Positions 19,958 to 28,837 of a stretch of DNA of 64,000 nucleotides are shown piece after piece. The stretch spans positions 2,843,501-2,907,500 of the forward strand of contig NZ_CP025116.1 in the NCBI RefSeq assembly GCF_002831625.1. Reading direction: 5' to 3'. This stretch comes from Nonlabens sp. MB-3u-79. GTDB taxonomy: Bacteria; Bacteroidota; Bacteroidia; Flavobacteriales; Flavobacteriaceae. Numbering within the stretch: the stretch's first letter is position 1; the number at the start of each line of letters is the position of its first letter. A program made the translations under genes and the position numbers. The notes beneath the pieces are model-generated. The model was not told the DNA's origin. It saw only the letters and a list, made by a program, of their open reading frames with translations, and ran no database searches.

Positions 19958-21655
19958 ATGAAAAGAAACTATACCAGCTTTATCGTGGTCCTAATCCTGT
20001 TAATTGTGTTGAACGCAATCTCTGGATCTATTTACCAGCGTTTTGATCTTACCAAGGACAGCCGTTATACCGTAAGCAAAGAAACAGAAAAAGTCCTGGA
20101 ACAAGCTTATAAGCCTATTCTGATAGATGTTTTTCTAGATGGCGAGTTGCCTGGGGAATTCCGTAAACTGAAGTTGGAAACAGGTCAGTTTCTAGAAGAA
20201 CTAGCAGCGATACATCCTAATTTAAAATATGATTTTATCAATCCTATTGATGACGCTTCACAACAAGAAGCCGAACAGATTACAGCACAACTGGCCAAAA
20301 GCGGTGTAAAAGGGGCTGTAGCTACTGTTCAAGAAGGAGGGAAAAGTACTAAGGTTACTATTTTTCCATACGCATTGATTCTTTACGACGGTAAAACCAC
20401 TGCTGTACCGCTTCTAAAAACGGTAGCTCGTGCTACTGCTGAAGAACGGGTGAATTCTAGTATACAACAATTGGAATATCAATTTGCTGATGGGTTGCGT
20501 AAAGCATCTCAAGAAAAGACTAAAACAGTAGCTTTCCTCAGGGATAGCGGCAGCTTGTCTGATTTAAAAATCGGTGATTTTATTAAAAGTATACAAGAAT
20601 ATTATCGAGCAGCACCTTTTGGGATCGAATTTTTGAGGACTAGTGATTCTATACAACCTCAACAAGTGTTGGAATCTTTGAATAAATTTGACCTTGTAGT
20701 CGACCCAAAACCTACAGAAGCTTACAGCGAGACCAAGAAATACATACTTGATCAATACCTTATGCAAGGCGGGAAGTTACTTCTAGCAGTTGACCCTGTA
20801 ATTATGGAAAACGACAGTCTTTCTAATCAAGAAGCAAAAGCATATCCATTACCGAGAAAGCTGAATCTAGACGACATGCTTTTTAGATATGGATTGCGTT
20901 TAAACAATGGACTCGTAAAAGATTTACAACATGCACCTATTGCACTAGCGACGGGTCAAGGTCGAAATACACAATACGAAGCTTATGCGTGGCCGTACTA
21001 TCCTATTTCTAAGTCTTCATTAGACACCAGTGCAACGGCTCAATTCATTACTAAAAATCTAGAAGGTGTCAAGTTTGAATACACAGGAACCATAGACACT
21101 TTAAAAAACGGAATTAAAAAAACTATTCTACTAAGCACTTCTTCTAAAACAGAAGTATTGACCTTACCCGCTTTAGTTTCTTTGGCGGAAATAGGTCAAG
21201 AAATCAATCCAGAAACTTATAACAGATCTCATCTACCGCTAGCTGTGCTTGCCGAAGGTTCTTTTACCAGCGCTTATAAAAACCGAGTAAAACCGGTCAA
21301 CTTAAAAGCCAACTTAGATCAAGGTAAAAACGCCGCTATAGTACTCATAGCAGATGGTGATATTCTTAAAAACCAAGTAGATCGAGGACAGGCTCAAGAA
21401 CTGGGCTACGATATGAGAACTGGACAGTTATACGGTAACAAAGAGTTCTTAATGAATACGGTCAACTACCTGCTCGACGACACCGGACTTATCAAGCTGC
21501 GCAACAAAGATATTAAAGTACCTTTCTTAGATTCTAAAAAAATAATTGATCAAAAATTCAAATGGCAATTGATCAATGTGGTCCTTCCGTTGCTTTTGGT
21601 CGCTGGTTTTGGTTTTGTATTTATGTGGTTGAGAAAAAGGAAGTATGCGGTTTAA
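19958..21655 (+). CDS. gldG: gliding motility ABC transporter auxiliary protein GldG
   Basis: 565 residues. One membrane helix at the N-terminus (residues 7-23) and one at the C-terminus (LINVVLPLLLVAGFGFVFMWL) anchor a large periplasmic ABC_transp_aux domain. The early sequence RFDLTKDSRYTVSKETEKVLEQ is characteristic of GldG. It works with GldF. The gene that usually follows, dnaN, is absent; instead a small orphan gene overlaps the last 11 bases. Confidence 0.92.
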   Translation: MKRNYTSFIVVLILLIVLNAISGSIYQRFDLTKDSRYTVSKETEKVLEQAYKPILIDVFLDGELPGEFRKLKLETGQFLEELAAIHPNLKYDFINPIDDASQQEAEQITAQLAKSGVKGAVATVQEGGKSTKVTIFPYALILYDGKTTAVPLLKTVARATAEERVNSSIQQLEYQFADGLRKASQEKTKTVAFLRDSGSLSDLKIGDFIKSIQEYYRAAPFGIEFLRTSDSIQPQQVLESLNKFDLVVDPKPTEAYSETKKYILDQYLMQGGKLLLAVDPVIMENDSLSNQEAKAYPLPRKLNLDDMLFRYGLRLNNGLVKDLQHAPIALATGQGRNTQYEAYAWPYYPISKSSLDTSATAQFITKNLEGVKFEYTGTIDTLKNGIKKTILLSTSSKTEVLTLPALVSLAEIGQEINPETYNRSHLPLAVLAEGSFTSAYKNRVKPVNLKANLDQGKNAAIVLIADGDILKNQVDRGQAQELGYDMRTGQLYGNKEFLMNTVNYLLDDTGLIKLRNKDIKVPFLDSKKIIDQKFKWQLINVVLPLLLVAGFGFVFMWLRKRKYAV

Positions 21656-22058
21656 AATTATCTCAGACCTTTTAAAAAGAATTAGGCACAATAGAAGACT
21701 TTCGCTAATAAAGAATGATCCAAATTTGCGTTTTGAGATGACTATTTATCAAAACAATTTGCCAAGAATGCAAGTTTTTAGACAGGCAACTATTATTCAA
21801 TTTGGATTAAACATAATAGAAGAAAATGGATTAGCCTTTTTTGTATTAATTGGAGATGTAGACAAATTCAATAAAGCTTTCCAATCAACAGTATATTTTC
21901 AAGATTCACAAAAAATTAATCTAGAAGGATTAAAGTATGTGATCCTAACTGACTCAGATCCTTCTCATATTAATAAAATATATTTTGATGTTTTCGAAAA
22001 GGTATTCGGTTATACTCCAGAAAAAGAATATCAAATAAACCTCAAAATCTTTAAATGA
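21645..22058 (+). CDS. hypothetical protein overlapping gldG
   Basis: 137 residues, cytoplasmic-looking, no signal peptide or membrane helix. A basic N-terminus (LLKRIRHNRRLSLIKN) precedes an alpha/beta body with ILTDSDPSHINKIYFDVFEKVFGY near the end. I do not recognise a family. It overlaps gldG by 11 bases in another frame, suggesting translational coupling, and its sequence is more AT-rich than gldG. It occupies the place where dnaN is usually found in this cluster. Confidence 0.6.
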   Translation: MRFKIISDLLKRIRHNRRLSLIKNDPNLRFEMTIYQNNLPRMQVFRQATIIQFGLNIIEENGLAFFVLIGDVDKFNKAFQSTVYFQDSQKINLEGLKYVILTDSDPSHINKIYFDVFEKVFGYTPEKEYQINLKIFK

Positions 22059-22208
22059 TAATCCAATTCGACTTGTCACCTCTTCCTGCTAGGCATATTG
22101 GTCTATAAAATTTTCATTTTTAAAAGTTATTCACATTCGACATGCCAACTATTCATGTTGGCATCGTCTGAATTGAGTCGAGTTTAAAAAAAATATTGCA
22201 GAGCGTGT

Positions 22209-22240
22209 CCCAAAGGGTAGAATTAATTCTGCCCTTTGGG
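22209..22240. repeat. 32-bp near-perfect palindrome
   Basis: The left half starts CCCAAAGGG and the right half ends CCCTTTGGG around a perfect AGAATTAATTCT centre, with a single T/G mismatched pair. It lies between the convergent orphan gene and ychF, just beside a strong terminator. It has no T-tract of its own. Confidence 0.8.
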
Positions 22241-22248
22241 AAATAAAA

Positions 22249-22289
22249 TAAAAAAGCTCCTTTTTCAAAATGAAAAAGGAGCTTTTTTA
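22249..22289. terminator. bidirectional terminator between convergent genes
   Basis: A 15-bp perfect stem (AAAAGCTCCTTTTTC and GAAAAAGGAGCTTTT) with an AAAAT loop and A/T runs on both sides, so it can stop the gldFG operon transcript and the ychF transcript. Confidence 0.9.
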
Positions 22290-22353
22290 TAATATCAAGC
22301 GAGCAAAGCGAGCGAGCAAAAAAAACCTCATCCCACATACCTACTACCCCAAC

Positions 22354-23448
22354 TTAAACGTTAAATAAGAAGTGCATCACATCACCATCCTGCACGATGT
22401 ATTCTTTTCCTTCCACTTTTAGTTTTCCAGCTTCTTTTACTTTTGCTTCTGAGCCAAATTCTACATAAGTATCGTATTTGATTACCTCTGCACGTATAAA
22501 TCCTTTTTCAAAGTCGGTATGTATCACTCCTGCAGCTTGTGGTGCTGTAGAGCCTATATTAATAGTCCATGCTCTTACTTCTTTTACACCAGCCGTAAAA
22601 TAAGTTTGCTGATTGAGTAACTGGTAAGCACTGCGTATCAATTTTGCACTTCCCGGCTCATCTAGTCCCATGTCTGCAAGAAATTCTTTACGCTCTTCAT
22701 AGTCTTCTAATTCGGTAATATCAGCTTCTGTTCCTACAGCAAGTACAAGAACTTCAGCATTTTCATCTTTTACAGCTTCTCTAACGAGATCTACATACTT
22801 ATTTCCAGAAACAGCAGACTCATCATCTACGTTACATAAATACATCACTGGCTTATCCGTGATAAATTGCAATGGCTTTACAAACTCTGCTCTTACCTCA
22901 TCGCTCAATTCTACCGCACGTACAGAAACACCAGCCTCTAAAGCAGCTTTAATCTTTACTAAAGCTTCCTCTTCTTTAATAGCTTCTTTATTACCTGTTC
23001 TGGCCGCTCTTTTTACTTTTTCCAGTTTTTTATCTACGGTTTCCAGATCTTTTAATTGCAATTCTATATCAATAGTTTCCTTATCGCGTATAGGATCTAC
23101 ATGACCATCTACATGGATAATGTTGTCATTATCAAAACAACGCAACACGTGAATAATTGCATCTGTTTCACGTATGTTCCCTAGAAACTGATTCCCCAGT
23201 CCTTCTCCTTTACTCGCTCCTTTTACAAGACCTGCAATATCTACGATCTCTACCGTTGCTGGCATCACACGCTCTGGATTAACCAGTTCTTCTAATTTCT
23301 TAAGACGTGCATCTGGCACGTTTACTACTCCTACATTGGGTTCTATGGTACAAAACGGAAAATTGGCACTTTGCGCTTTGGCATTTGATAAACAGTTAAA
23401 AAGAGTTGATTTACCTACATTAGGTAGTCCTACGATTCCAGCTTTCAT
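22354..23448 (-). CDS. ychF: redox-regulated ATPase YchF (OLA1 family)
   Basis: 364 residues, the standard length. G1 is GLPNVGKST near residue 7 and G3 reads DIAGLVKGAS; the NKxD box is replaced by CNVDDE, as expected for YchF, which prefers ATP over GTP. The C-terminal TGS domain (HTDFEKGFIRAEVI) ends in VQDGDVMHFLFNV. It is a ribosome-associated P-loop ATPase linked to stress responses. Confidence 0.95.
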   Translation of the reverse strand: MKAGIVGLPNVGKSTLFNCLSNAKAQSANFPFCTIEPNVGVVNVPDARLKKLEELVNPERVMPATVEIVDIAGLVKGASKGEGLGNQFLGNIRETDAIIHVLRCFDNDNIIHVDGHVDPIRDKETIDIELQLKDLETVDKKLEKVKRAARTGNKEAIKEEEALVKIKAALEAGVSVRAVELSDEVRAEFVKPLQFITDKPVMYLCNVDDESAVSGNKYVDLVREAVKDENAEVLVLAVGTEADITELEDYEERKEFLADMGLDEPGSAKLIRSAYQLLNQQTYFTAGVKEVRAWTINIGSTAPQAAGVIHTDFEKGFIRAEVIKYDTYVEFGSEAKVKEAGKLKVEGKEYIVQDGDVMHFLFNV

Positions 23449-23533
23449 GTGTTAAATTATTTGTTATTATTCCGCTTTCTTTTTGTAAAAAAAATACAAG
23501 TTTATAGTAAACTTGACTCCTTTTGAAAGCGTG

Positions 23534-23541
23534 CAAATATA
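23534..23541 (-). promoter_or_regulatory. -7 promoter box for ychF
   Basis: On the minus strand TATATTTG matches TAnnTTTG, about 85 bases before the ychF ATG. No convincing TTG -33 box is seen. Confidence 0.35.
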
Positions 23542-23583
23542 AGGTTTCCATAAGCATATTATAATATTTATGACCCCATAGCG

Positions 23584-23618
23584 CACAAAAAAATCTGTAT
23601 CTAGAGGATACAGATTTT
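23584..23618 (-). terminator. rho-independent terminator of the sigma/DUF4252 operon
   Basis: A 12-bp perfect stem, AAAATCTGTATC (23590-23601) with GATACAGATTTT (23607-23618), 5-base loop; on the minus strand it runs into seven T's. Confidence 0.88.
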
Positions 23619-23638
23619 ATAAAGTGAAAGGAAACTAA

Positions 23639-24283
23639 TTATTCCTTATGAACTGGCATATTTGAGGTGTCAATTCCTTTTGATTCTAGCATTGCTTTCA
23701 TCGCGCCTTCATCCAGGTCTCCGTTATTATTTGTATCAATTCCCATATTCCCAAGTATCCCTTTTATACCTGCTGGATCAATATCTATCTTTTCCAGTTC
23801 CTTCATCATTTTCATCATTCCAGAAAGGTTCATGTCATTACCTAAAATACGAGCGACACCCATCCCCATGTCATCTGAAGTACCAAAAACAATAATTTCA
23901 TCTATAGAATCTTTATCACCTTGATAAAGGAATTTTGCCTTCATTCCATCTTGATTATGGGTCATTAAAGTTTTATACTTTTTACCCTTTAAAATATTGT
24001 TGAGTTGGGCACTTTCTTTTTCAAAGACAGCAGCATTCTCATCTGTTTTAGGGTATACCAGCACATTTACTTTGCTGACAGAATTATAGGCTTTTTGTGC
24101 CTCTTCAGAAAGCTTGCTGTCGTCTATTCCTAGAATCGTTTTAGGAATAGAAGTGCTTATAAACCCCTCTTTATCACCACTATCTACTATATAGCTCTGT
24201 AGCGTTGGATCGGAGTCACAAGAGGTAAGTGCTACAGTTGCACCCAGTGTTAAAAGGACTATTTTTAAAATGAACTTATTCAT
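23639..24283 (-). CDS. DUF4252 lipoprotein with EF-hand-like loop
   Basis: 214 residues with a lipobox at LTSC (Cys22). Residues 35-165 match the DUF4252 pattern: a predicted helical and beta body with VLVYPKTDENAAVFEKE and an ELEKIDIDP segment. Near the C-terminus, DTNNNGDLDEGA fits positions 1, 3, 5, 6, 7, 8 and 9 of a calcium-binding EF-hand loop, but position 12 is Ala instead of Glu/Asp. The function of DUF4252 is unknown. It is the last gene of a sigma-factor operon. Confidence 0.75.
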   Translation of the reverse strand: MNKFILKIVLLTLGATVALTSCDSDPTLQSYIVDSGDKEGFISTSIPKTILGIDDSKLSEEAQKAYNSVSKVNVLVYPKTDENAAVFEKESAQLNNILKGKKYKTLMTHNQDGMKAKFLYQGDKDSIDEIIVFGTSDDMGMGVARILGNDMNLSGMMKMMKELEKIDIDPAGIKGILGNMGIDTNNNGDLDEGAMKAMLESKGIDTSNMPVHKE

Positions 24284-24332
24284 AATTAATGGTTTTTAAG
24301 ATTAAAAATACGAGAACTAATTAAGCAAACGA

Positions 24333-24863
24333 TTATTCTTGAGTAGCTTCTTCAATCTGTTTTTGCCCAGGTACATTCATCATCTTAGTAAGTTTAGAAA
24401 TTTGACCAAGATCGATATTTCCAGTTATTTTCATCACTATAGCCTCTGGGTTAGACGTATTCATAGTTTCATCAATAATCATTACTAGTGCTTGAATTTT
24501 CTTTGGCGTGTTGCCTTTTTTTACATAGAATGCAAAGTCTTGGTCATCCTCTTTTACACTCATCAATTTGACAAGACCTTTGCTCTTTACATAAGCATTT
24601 GCAATACTGATCATTTTCTTAGCGCTATCTGGATTAGAGGTCGTATAAAAACGTGCGTCTTTTAGACTATCTAGCAGGTCTTTACCTGCTTTCAGATTTT
24701 TATCTTGGATATCCATATCCATCTCTGCGAGTAGTTCAAAGGCATCTTTGGTTACTACAGTTTCTTTAATGTTTTTTAGGGAACCCATCTTTTCAAATGC
24801 GTCCTGAGCAAATAATGGGGTTGCCATTACTGCGAGTACTAGGGTAAAGATTAATTTTTTCAT
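24333..24863 (-). CDS. DUF4252 secreted protein
   Basis: 176 residues with a signal peptide ending at TPLFAQ. It shares the DUF4252 layout with its downstream neighbour (SKTMMNVP-like tail, MIIDETMNTSNPEAIVMKITG) but lacks the lipobox and the EF-hand-like segment. It sits 49 bases before the lipoprotein gene and 31 bases after the anti-sigma-like gene in one operon. The two are probably ancient paralogues. Confidence 0.75.
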   Translation of the reverse strand: MKKLIFTLVLAVMATPLFAQDAFEKMGSLKNIKETVVTKDAFELLAEMDMDIQDKNLKAGKDLLDSLKDARFYTTSNPDSAKKMISIANAYVKSKGLVKLMSVKEDDQDFAFYVKKGNTPKKIQALVMIIDETMNTSNPEAIVMKITGNIDLGQISKLTKMMNVPGQKQIEEATQE

Positions 24864-24894
24864 GTTGACTTGTATTAAATTATGATTGAGATTA

Positions 24895-25359
24895 TTATTT
24901 AAGGTTAAAAACAGCAGCTGTTTTATTATCTAAAGTTTGTAGTGGTTTCATATTGCTACGTCCTTTATTTAACTTGACACTTACGAGCTCCAGCATATTT
25001 AATGCTGCTGCTCTAGCTTCTTCTGGAGTTTCATAAGTTCCTAAGTCTGGCTGCGTTTTGTATTGCTCTTGATAGTAGCCTGCTCCTACTGCGAGAAGTA
25101 GAGAGAAACCTGCTGCTACGGCGAGTCCTTTCCAGGTTCTTTTCTGGAATTGGTTATCTAGGGATTGTTTTTGTTTCACTTTCGCGAAAGCGTCAAAATC
25201 ACCTTCTTCCATCCCCTGCTCTAACTCAAAAGTGTTGAACAAGCTGCGGTATACCTCATGCTCTGTAGACACCTTCTCAGAGCTGAAATAGTCTCTAAGT
25301 TGTTGTTCTTCCAACAGAGTGGACTCACCATTCCAATATTTTTCTAATAAATCGTTCAT
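24895..25359 (-). CDS. putative membrane anti-sigma factor
   Basis: 154 residues. A cytoplasmic N-terminus (LLEKYWNGESTLLEEQQLRDYF) resembles the zinc-finger-free anti-sigma heads of Bacteroidota; one membrane helix follows (WKGLAVAAGFSLLLAVGAGYY, about 78-98), then a short periplasmic tail. Its ATG overlaps the stop of the sigma gene (ATGA), strong evidence for a sigma/anti-sigma pair. A copy of the interspersed palindrome encodes AFAK in the linker just before the membrane helix. The anti-sigma role is inferred from position and topology. Confidence 0.7.
   Translation of the reverse strand: MNDLLEKYWNGESTLLEEQQLRDYFSSEKVSTEHEVYRSLFNTFELEQGMEEGDFDAFAKVKQKQSLDNQFQKRTWKGLAVAAGFSLLLAVGAGYYQEQYKTQPDLGTYETPEEARAAALNMLELVSVKLNKGRSNMKPLQTLDNKTAAVFNLK
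25177..25192. repeat. interspersed palindrome, copy 4 (in anti-sigma gene)
   Basis: CACTTTCGCGAAAGCG, one mismatch. On the gene's strand it reads A-F-A-K-V, within the cytoplasmic linker between the sigma-binding head and membrane helix. Confidence 0.88.
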
Positions 25360-25865
25360 GCGATTTCTGTTTTATACTGTTCTTCTATTTTTTCCTTAAG
25401 CATTTTTCTTGCTCTGCTCAGCCCTACTCTTACCGCTGTCGCCTTCATATTCATTATATTTTCTATAGCTTCAAAATCATATCCCTGTATATCTCTGAGC
25501 TGAACAATCATCTTATATTGTTCTGGCAGTTCATTAATCATGTTCTGTACCAGCTTTATTTGACCGAGTCTTTCTAACTCACCTTCTATATTTCTCTCTT
25601 CACTATCATAGTTACTATGAACTATTTTTAAATGACTTGCTTGTTTACTTTTCAATCGGTCTAAGGAATAATTTTTAACCATTTGCATGGCGTAAGCTTC
25701 CTTATTTCTAACCTCATCGAGTTGGAAACGCTTTTCCCAAAGTCTTGCCATGACTTCTTGCACGGCATCTGCCGCCTCCTCATGAGAAGTGAGCAATCGC
25801 TTGGACAGAAAGTACATCTTATGCTGTACCTCTTGGAAGGTCTTTACAAACGTTTTTTGTTTCAT
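25356..25865 (-). CDS. ECF-type RNA polymerase sigma factor
   Basis: 169 residues. Region 2 is HEEAADAVQEVMARLWEKR with the following MQMVKNYSLDRLKS; region 4 is LPEQYKMIVQLRDIQGYDFEAIENIMNM then VGLSRARKMLKE. It should direct polymerase to a small regulon and be restrained by the overlapping downstream gene. The two DUF4252 genes are likely members of that regulon or of the signalling path. A near-match minus-strand -7 box lies about 45 bases upstream. Confidence 0.9.
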   Translation of the reverse strand: MKQKTFVKTFQEVQHKMYFLSKRLLTSHEEAADAVQEVMARLWEKRFQLDEVRNKEAYAMQMVKNYSLDRLKSKQASHLKIVHSNYDSEERNIEGELERLGQIKLVQNMINELPEQYKMIVQLRDIQGYDFEAIENIMNMKATAVRVGLSRARKMLKEKIEEQYKTEIA

Positions 25866-26139
25866 TTACTTGGTTATACTTTTATGACGAGTATGCTTTT
25901 TAATTGTTACAAGAATATATATTTTTTTACCATTCGCTTTCATTCTCTATACCTCAAGGACGTCAACCGAGAAGGTCTAGAGATAGAATAGCTGGTAATT
26001 TAATAAAGTTTATTCATTACACATGTCAACCCGTTATAGAGCAGAATCCCTTGTGATAGTTCTTGATTCTTAACCTATCACAATTTCAAGACTATTTTCT
26101 AATGCCTTTTCCCTATTTTTACTTTTAAAAGATTTTTAA

Positions 26140-26724
26140 ATGTTCAGGAAAATACCCGTTTTACTATTTTTACTAGCTTCCATAATCGTTAATGCTCAAT
26201 TTCAAAAAGCAACAATACTTTTAAAAAACAATACGTCAAAAGAAGGTTTTATAAAAGTAAGAAGTCATGACGGCATCAAGTTCAAAGAAAAAGAAGGGGA
26301 TAAACCTGTAGTTTACAATCACCTTCAAGTTATAGGCTTTAATATAGGTGAAGCAAAATATCGTTACGTAAAACGAAACACTGCTGACAATGAACCTAGA
26401 ATTCTTAGGGAAATGATTTACGGAACAATTATTCTCTACGCAATAGAAACTCAAGGCGGAGAAGGTTATATGACCTTTGGTCCTGGCAGTAATTTACCCC
26501 CTGTTCTAGTAAACCGTAAACCATCAATTAGCTATTATATGCTTAAAAATGAAAAATTAATCAAAATAGGTAAGAAGATTAGAAATAGGCTCTTAAAGAA
26601 ACTTAAAGACTGCCCTGTTCTAGTAGCAAAAATTAAAAATGAAGAAATACACAGAACAAATATTATAACTGCAATTGAATTTTATAACCAAAACTGTGGA
26701 ACCATTGCCGTTAAAGAGAAGTAA
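26140..26724 (+). CDS. hypothetical secreted protein
   Basis: 194 residues. A signal peptide ends near IIVNAQ (residue 20). The mature part begins FQKATILLKNNTSKEGFIKV, similar in style to flavobacterial proteins that respond to glycine-rich or SH3-like folds, but I do not recognise a family. A lysine-rich segment (KIGKKIRNRLLKKLKDC) and a second Cys near the C-terminus (QNCG) are present. It stands alone 57 bases before the S41 peptidase lipoprotein. Confidence 0.65.
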   Translation: MFRKIPVLLFLLASIIVNAQFQKATILLKNNTSKEGFIKVRSHDGIKFKEKEGDKPVVYNHLQVIGFNIGEAKYRYVKRNTADNEPRILREMIYGTIILYAIETQGGEGYMTFGPGSNLPPVLVNRKPSISYYMLKNEKLIKIGKKIRNRLLKKLKDCPVLVAKIKNEEIHRTNIITAIEFYNQNCGTIAVKEK

Positions 26725-26780
26725 TTAAAAACAGTTATTAGCTACTACTTTTCCTAATTTTACCTAAAATAAGCAATTAG

Positions 26781-28211
26781 ATGAATCAATTTTTTAAATA
26801 CACATTAGTATCATTAGTAACTATAGCCACTTTATCCAGCTGTTTCAAGGATAATGATGATGTATTTGCTGGCAAAAGTGAAATCAACAACTTTATCTAT
26901 AGGGGTATGAATGCTTTTTACCTTTATAAAGCTGATGTAGATGTGCTGGCAAACGATAGGTTTGCCAATCTTGAAGAGCTCGAAGCTTATCATTCCCAAT
27001 TTGATTCTCCTGAAACCTTTTTTGAATCGCTCGTATTTGATCGACCAAGAACAGATCGTTTCAGCGTTATTTTTGATGATTATGTAGCCTTAGAGAATAT
27101 TCTTGCTGGAAACACCCTGAATAACGGGATGAAATTTGGTCTCGTAGGAGAAACTGGAAGTGCCACTGATGTTTTTGGATATGTGCGTTATGTGCAACCC
27201 AATACCAGTGCCGAAAGAGAAAACGTAGAACGAGGTATGATCTTTAACTCGATTAATGGCATACGTATTTCTAGAGACAACTTTAACGCGCTTCTTGCTC
27301 AAACCACTTATACCATAGGTCTTGCTGACCTCAATGCTGGGGTTACCACTTCTAACGGATTAGAAATCACTCTTACTAAAGAAGTCGTACAAGAAAATCC
27401 TATTCTAGTTACTGAAGTCATCGATCAAGGAACTCAGAAAATCGGTTATTTGATGTACACTGGTTTCTTGTCACAGTTTGATGAGCAGTTGAATGGCGTT
27501 TTTGCAGACTTTATAGCGCAAGGAGTGACTCATTTAGTATTGGACTTAAGGTACAATGGAGGTGGCTCTGTAAATACAGCTATCATTTTAGGGAGTTTAA
27601 TTTCTGGAAATCCTATTACAGATGTATACTCCACCGAAGAATGGAATCCAGATATACAGGCACAATTACAAGCAAGTACTCCAGAACGATTAGTGAATCT
27701 ATTTAAAAACCAAACCAATTCCGGCACAACATTAAGTACGCTCGATCTTAACAAGGTGCATATCATCACCACAGGCAGTAGCGCCAGCGCCAGTGAATTA
27801 GTGATCAATTCGCTAGACCCTTATATCAATGTGGTGCAGGTAGGTGACGATACCGCAGGAAAATTCCAGGCGAGTATTACCTTGTACGATAGCCCAGACT
27901 TTAGAAGATCTGGAGCAAATCCTGCACACCGTTATGCGATGCAGCCACTAGTGCTTAAAAGTTTAAACTCCGTTGGAAATACCGACTATTTTGATGGGTT
28001 AGTACCTGATATTGCTCAAAATGAAGATTTTGAGAACTTGGGTATTCTTGGAGATATGAATGAGCCTCTCTTAGCGCGTTGCTTGGAAGATATTCTATTG
28101 AATGGTCGTTCTTCTCGTTCTTCTATACCTAGTGTTTCTTATGAGGAGATCATCGGTAGTAATGAACTAGAACCCTTTGGCAACCAGATGTGGAAAGAGT
28201 TGCCTAATTAA
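26781..28211 (+). CDS. S41 family peptidase lipoprotein
   Basis: 476 residues with a lipobox LSSC (Cys21). A helical N-terminal domain (RGMNAFYLYKADV) precedes a PDZ-like region (VRYVQPNTSAERENVERGMIFNSINGIRI) and the tail-specific protease core: LVLDLRYNGGGSVNTA, the nucleophile Ser in TTGSSASASELV, and the general-base Lys in DDTAGKFQAS. It should degrade proteins in the cell envelope as a lipid-anchored Ser/Lys protease. The following VOC reading frame begins directly after its stop. Confidence 0.9.
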   Translation: MNQFFKYTLVSLVTIATLSSCFKDNDDVFAGKSEINNFIYRGMNAFYLYKADVDVLANDRFANLEELEAYHSQFDSPETFFESLVFDRPRTDRFSVIFDDYVALENILAGNTLNNGMKFGLVGETGSATDVFGYVRYVQPNTSAERENVERGMIFNSINGIRISRDNFNALLAQTTYTIGLADLNAGVTTSNGLEITLTKEVVQENPILVTEVIDQGTQKIGYLMYTGFLSQFDEQLNGVFADFIAQGVTHLVLDLRYNGGGSVNTAIILGSLISGNPITDVYSTEEWNPDIQAQLQASTPERLVNLFKNQTNSGTTLSTLDLNKVHIITTGSSASASELVINSLDPYINVVQVGDDTAGKFQASITLYDSPDFRRSGANPAHRYAMQPLVLKSLNSVGNTDYFDGLVPDIAQNEDFENLGILGDMNEPLLARCLEDILLNGRSSRSSIPSVSYEEIIGSNELEPFGNQMWKELPN

Positions 28212-28217
28212 AAATCT

Positions 28218-28595
28218 CTTAACCTCAATCAAATCAGACTTACAGTTCTTGATATTCCTAAGGCCATTGTCTTTTATGAATTATTAGGACTAGAGTTGAT
28301 TGTTCATACACATGAGGCGTATGCCAGGCTAGAACTACCAGATGGTGATACCACCCTAAGCCTTTCCTTAGTAGAAGAACTGCCCAAAGGAACTGGAATC
28401 AAAGTCTTTTTTGAATGTGATGACCTGGATTTAAAGCTTGCTTATCTAAAAACTAAAGAAGTCTCGTTTAAGAAAGATCCAATTGATCAGTCTTGGTTGT
28501 GGGTTGCAGCGCATTTAGTCGATCTCAATAGAAATCACCTCATAGTCTATCCTGCTGTTAAGAATAGAATAAGTGCGCTGCGGAGGAAACTATAG
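28218..28595 (+). CDS. VOC (glyoxalase/bleomycin-resistance) protein lacking a standard start codon
   Basis: The frame immediately after the upstream stop reads LNLNQIRLTVLDIPKAIVFY and on to YPAVKNR, a full-length VOC domain of about 125 residues; homologues of this type start MNLNQ. Here the expected ATG is CTT (28218), and the first usable start is a TTG at 28296, which would drop the first beta strand and helix. Either the gene uses an unusual start, is translated by reinitiation from the S41 gene ending at 28211, or is a new pseudogene. The substrate is unknown. Confidence 0.65.
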   Translation, partial: LNLNQIRLTVLDIPKAIVFYELLGLELIVHTHEAYARLELPDGDTTLSLSLVEELPKGTGIKVFFECDDLDLKLAYLKTKEVSFKKDPIDQSWLWVAAHLVDLNRNHLIVYPAVKNRISALRRKL

Positions 28596-28623
28596 CAGAT
28601 TCCAGATACTTATTATTTAGTTC

Positions 28624-28639
28624 CGCTTTCGCGAAAGCA
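28624..28639. repeat. interspersed palindrome, copy 5 (intergenic)
   Basis: CGCTTTCGCGAAAGCA, one mismatch at the last base, 30 bases after the VOC stop. The surrounding 242-bp spacer holds nothing else I can identify. Confidence 0.88.
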
Positions 28640-28837
28640 GAATGATTCAAAACCCTAAAACAACATCTAAAGCAGTGCCTATTCAAAAGAGGTTTTTGAG
28701 AGAATAAATATATTTAACTACATATACCACATTATTGATTTCCTCCTTCTGAAAGAACCTTGTTGATTCCCCAAAAAAAATAAAACCTGATTTATATCAT
28801 TAAATTCCAATTTTAAAATAGAGAATTTTATAGTTTA

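Noticed and set aside
22153..22338. Open frame over the terminator and palindrome before ychF
   Set aside because: It runs through hairpins and low-complexity sequence and shows no protein-like features.
23470..23482. TTCCGCTTTC near the ychF start, like one arm of the palindrome
   Set aside because: The second arm is absent, so a decayed copy cannot be told from chance.
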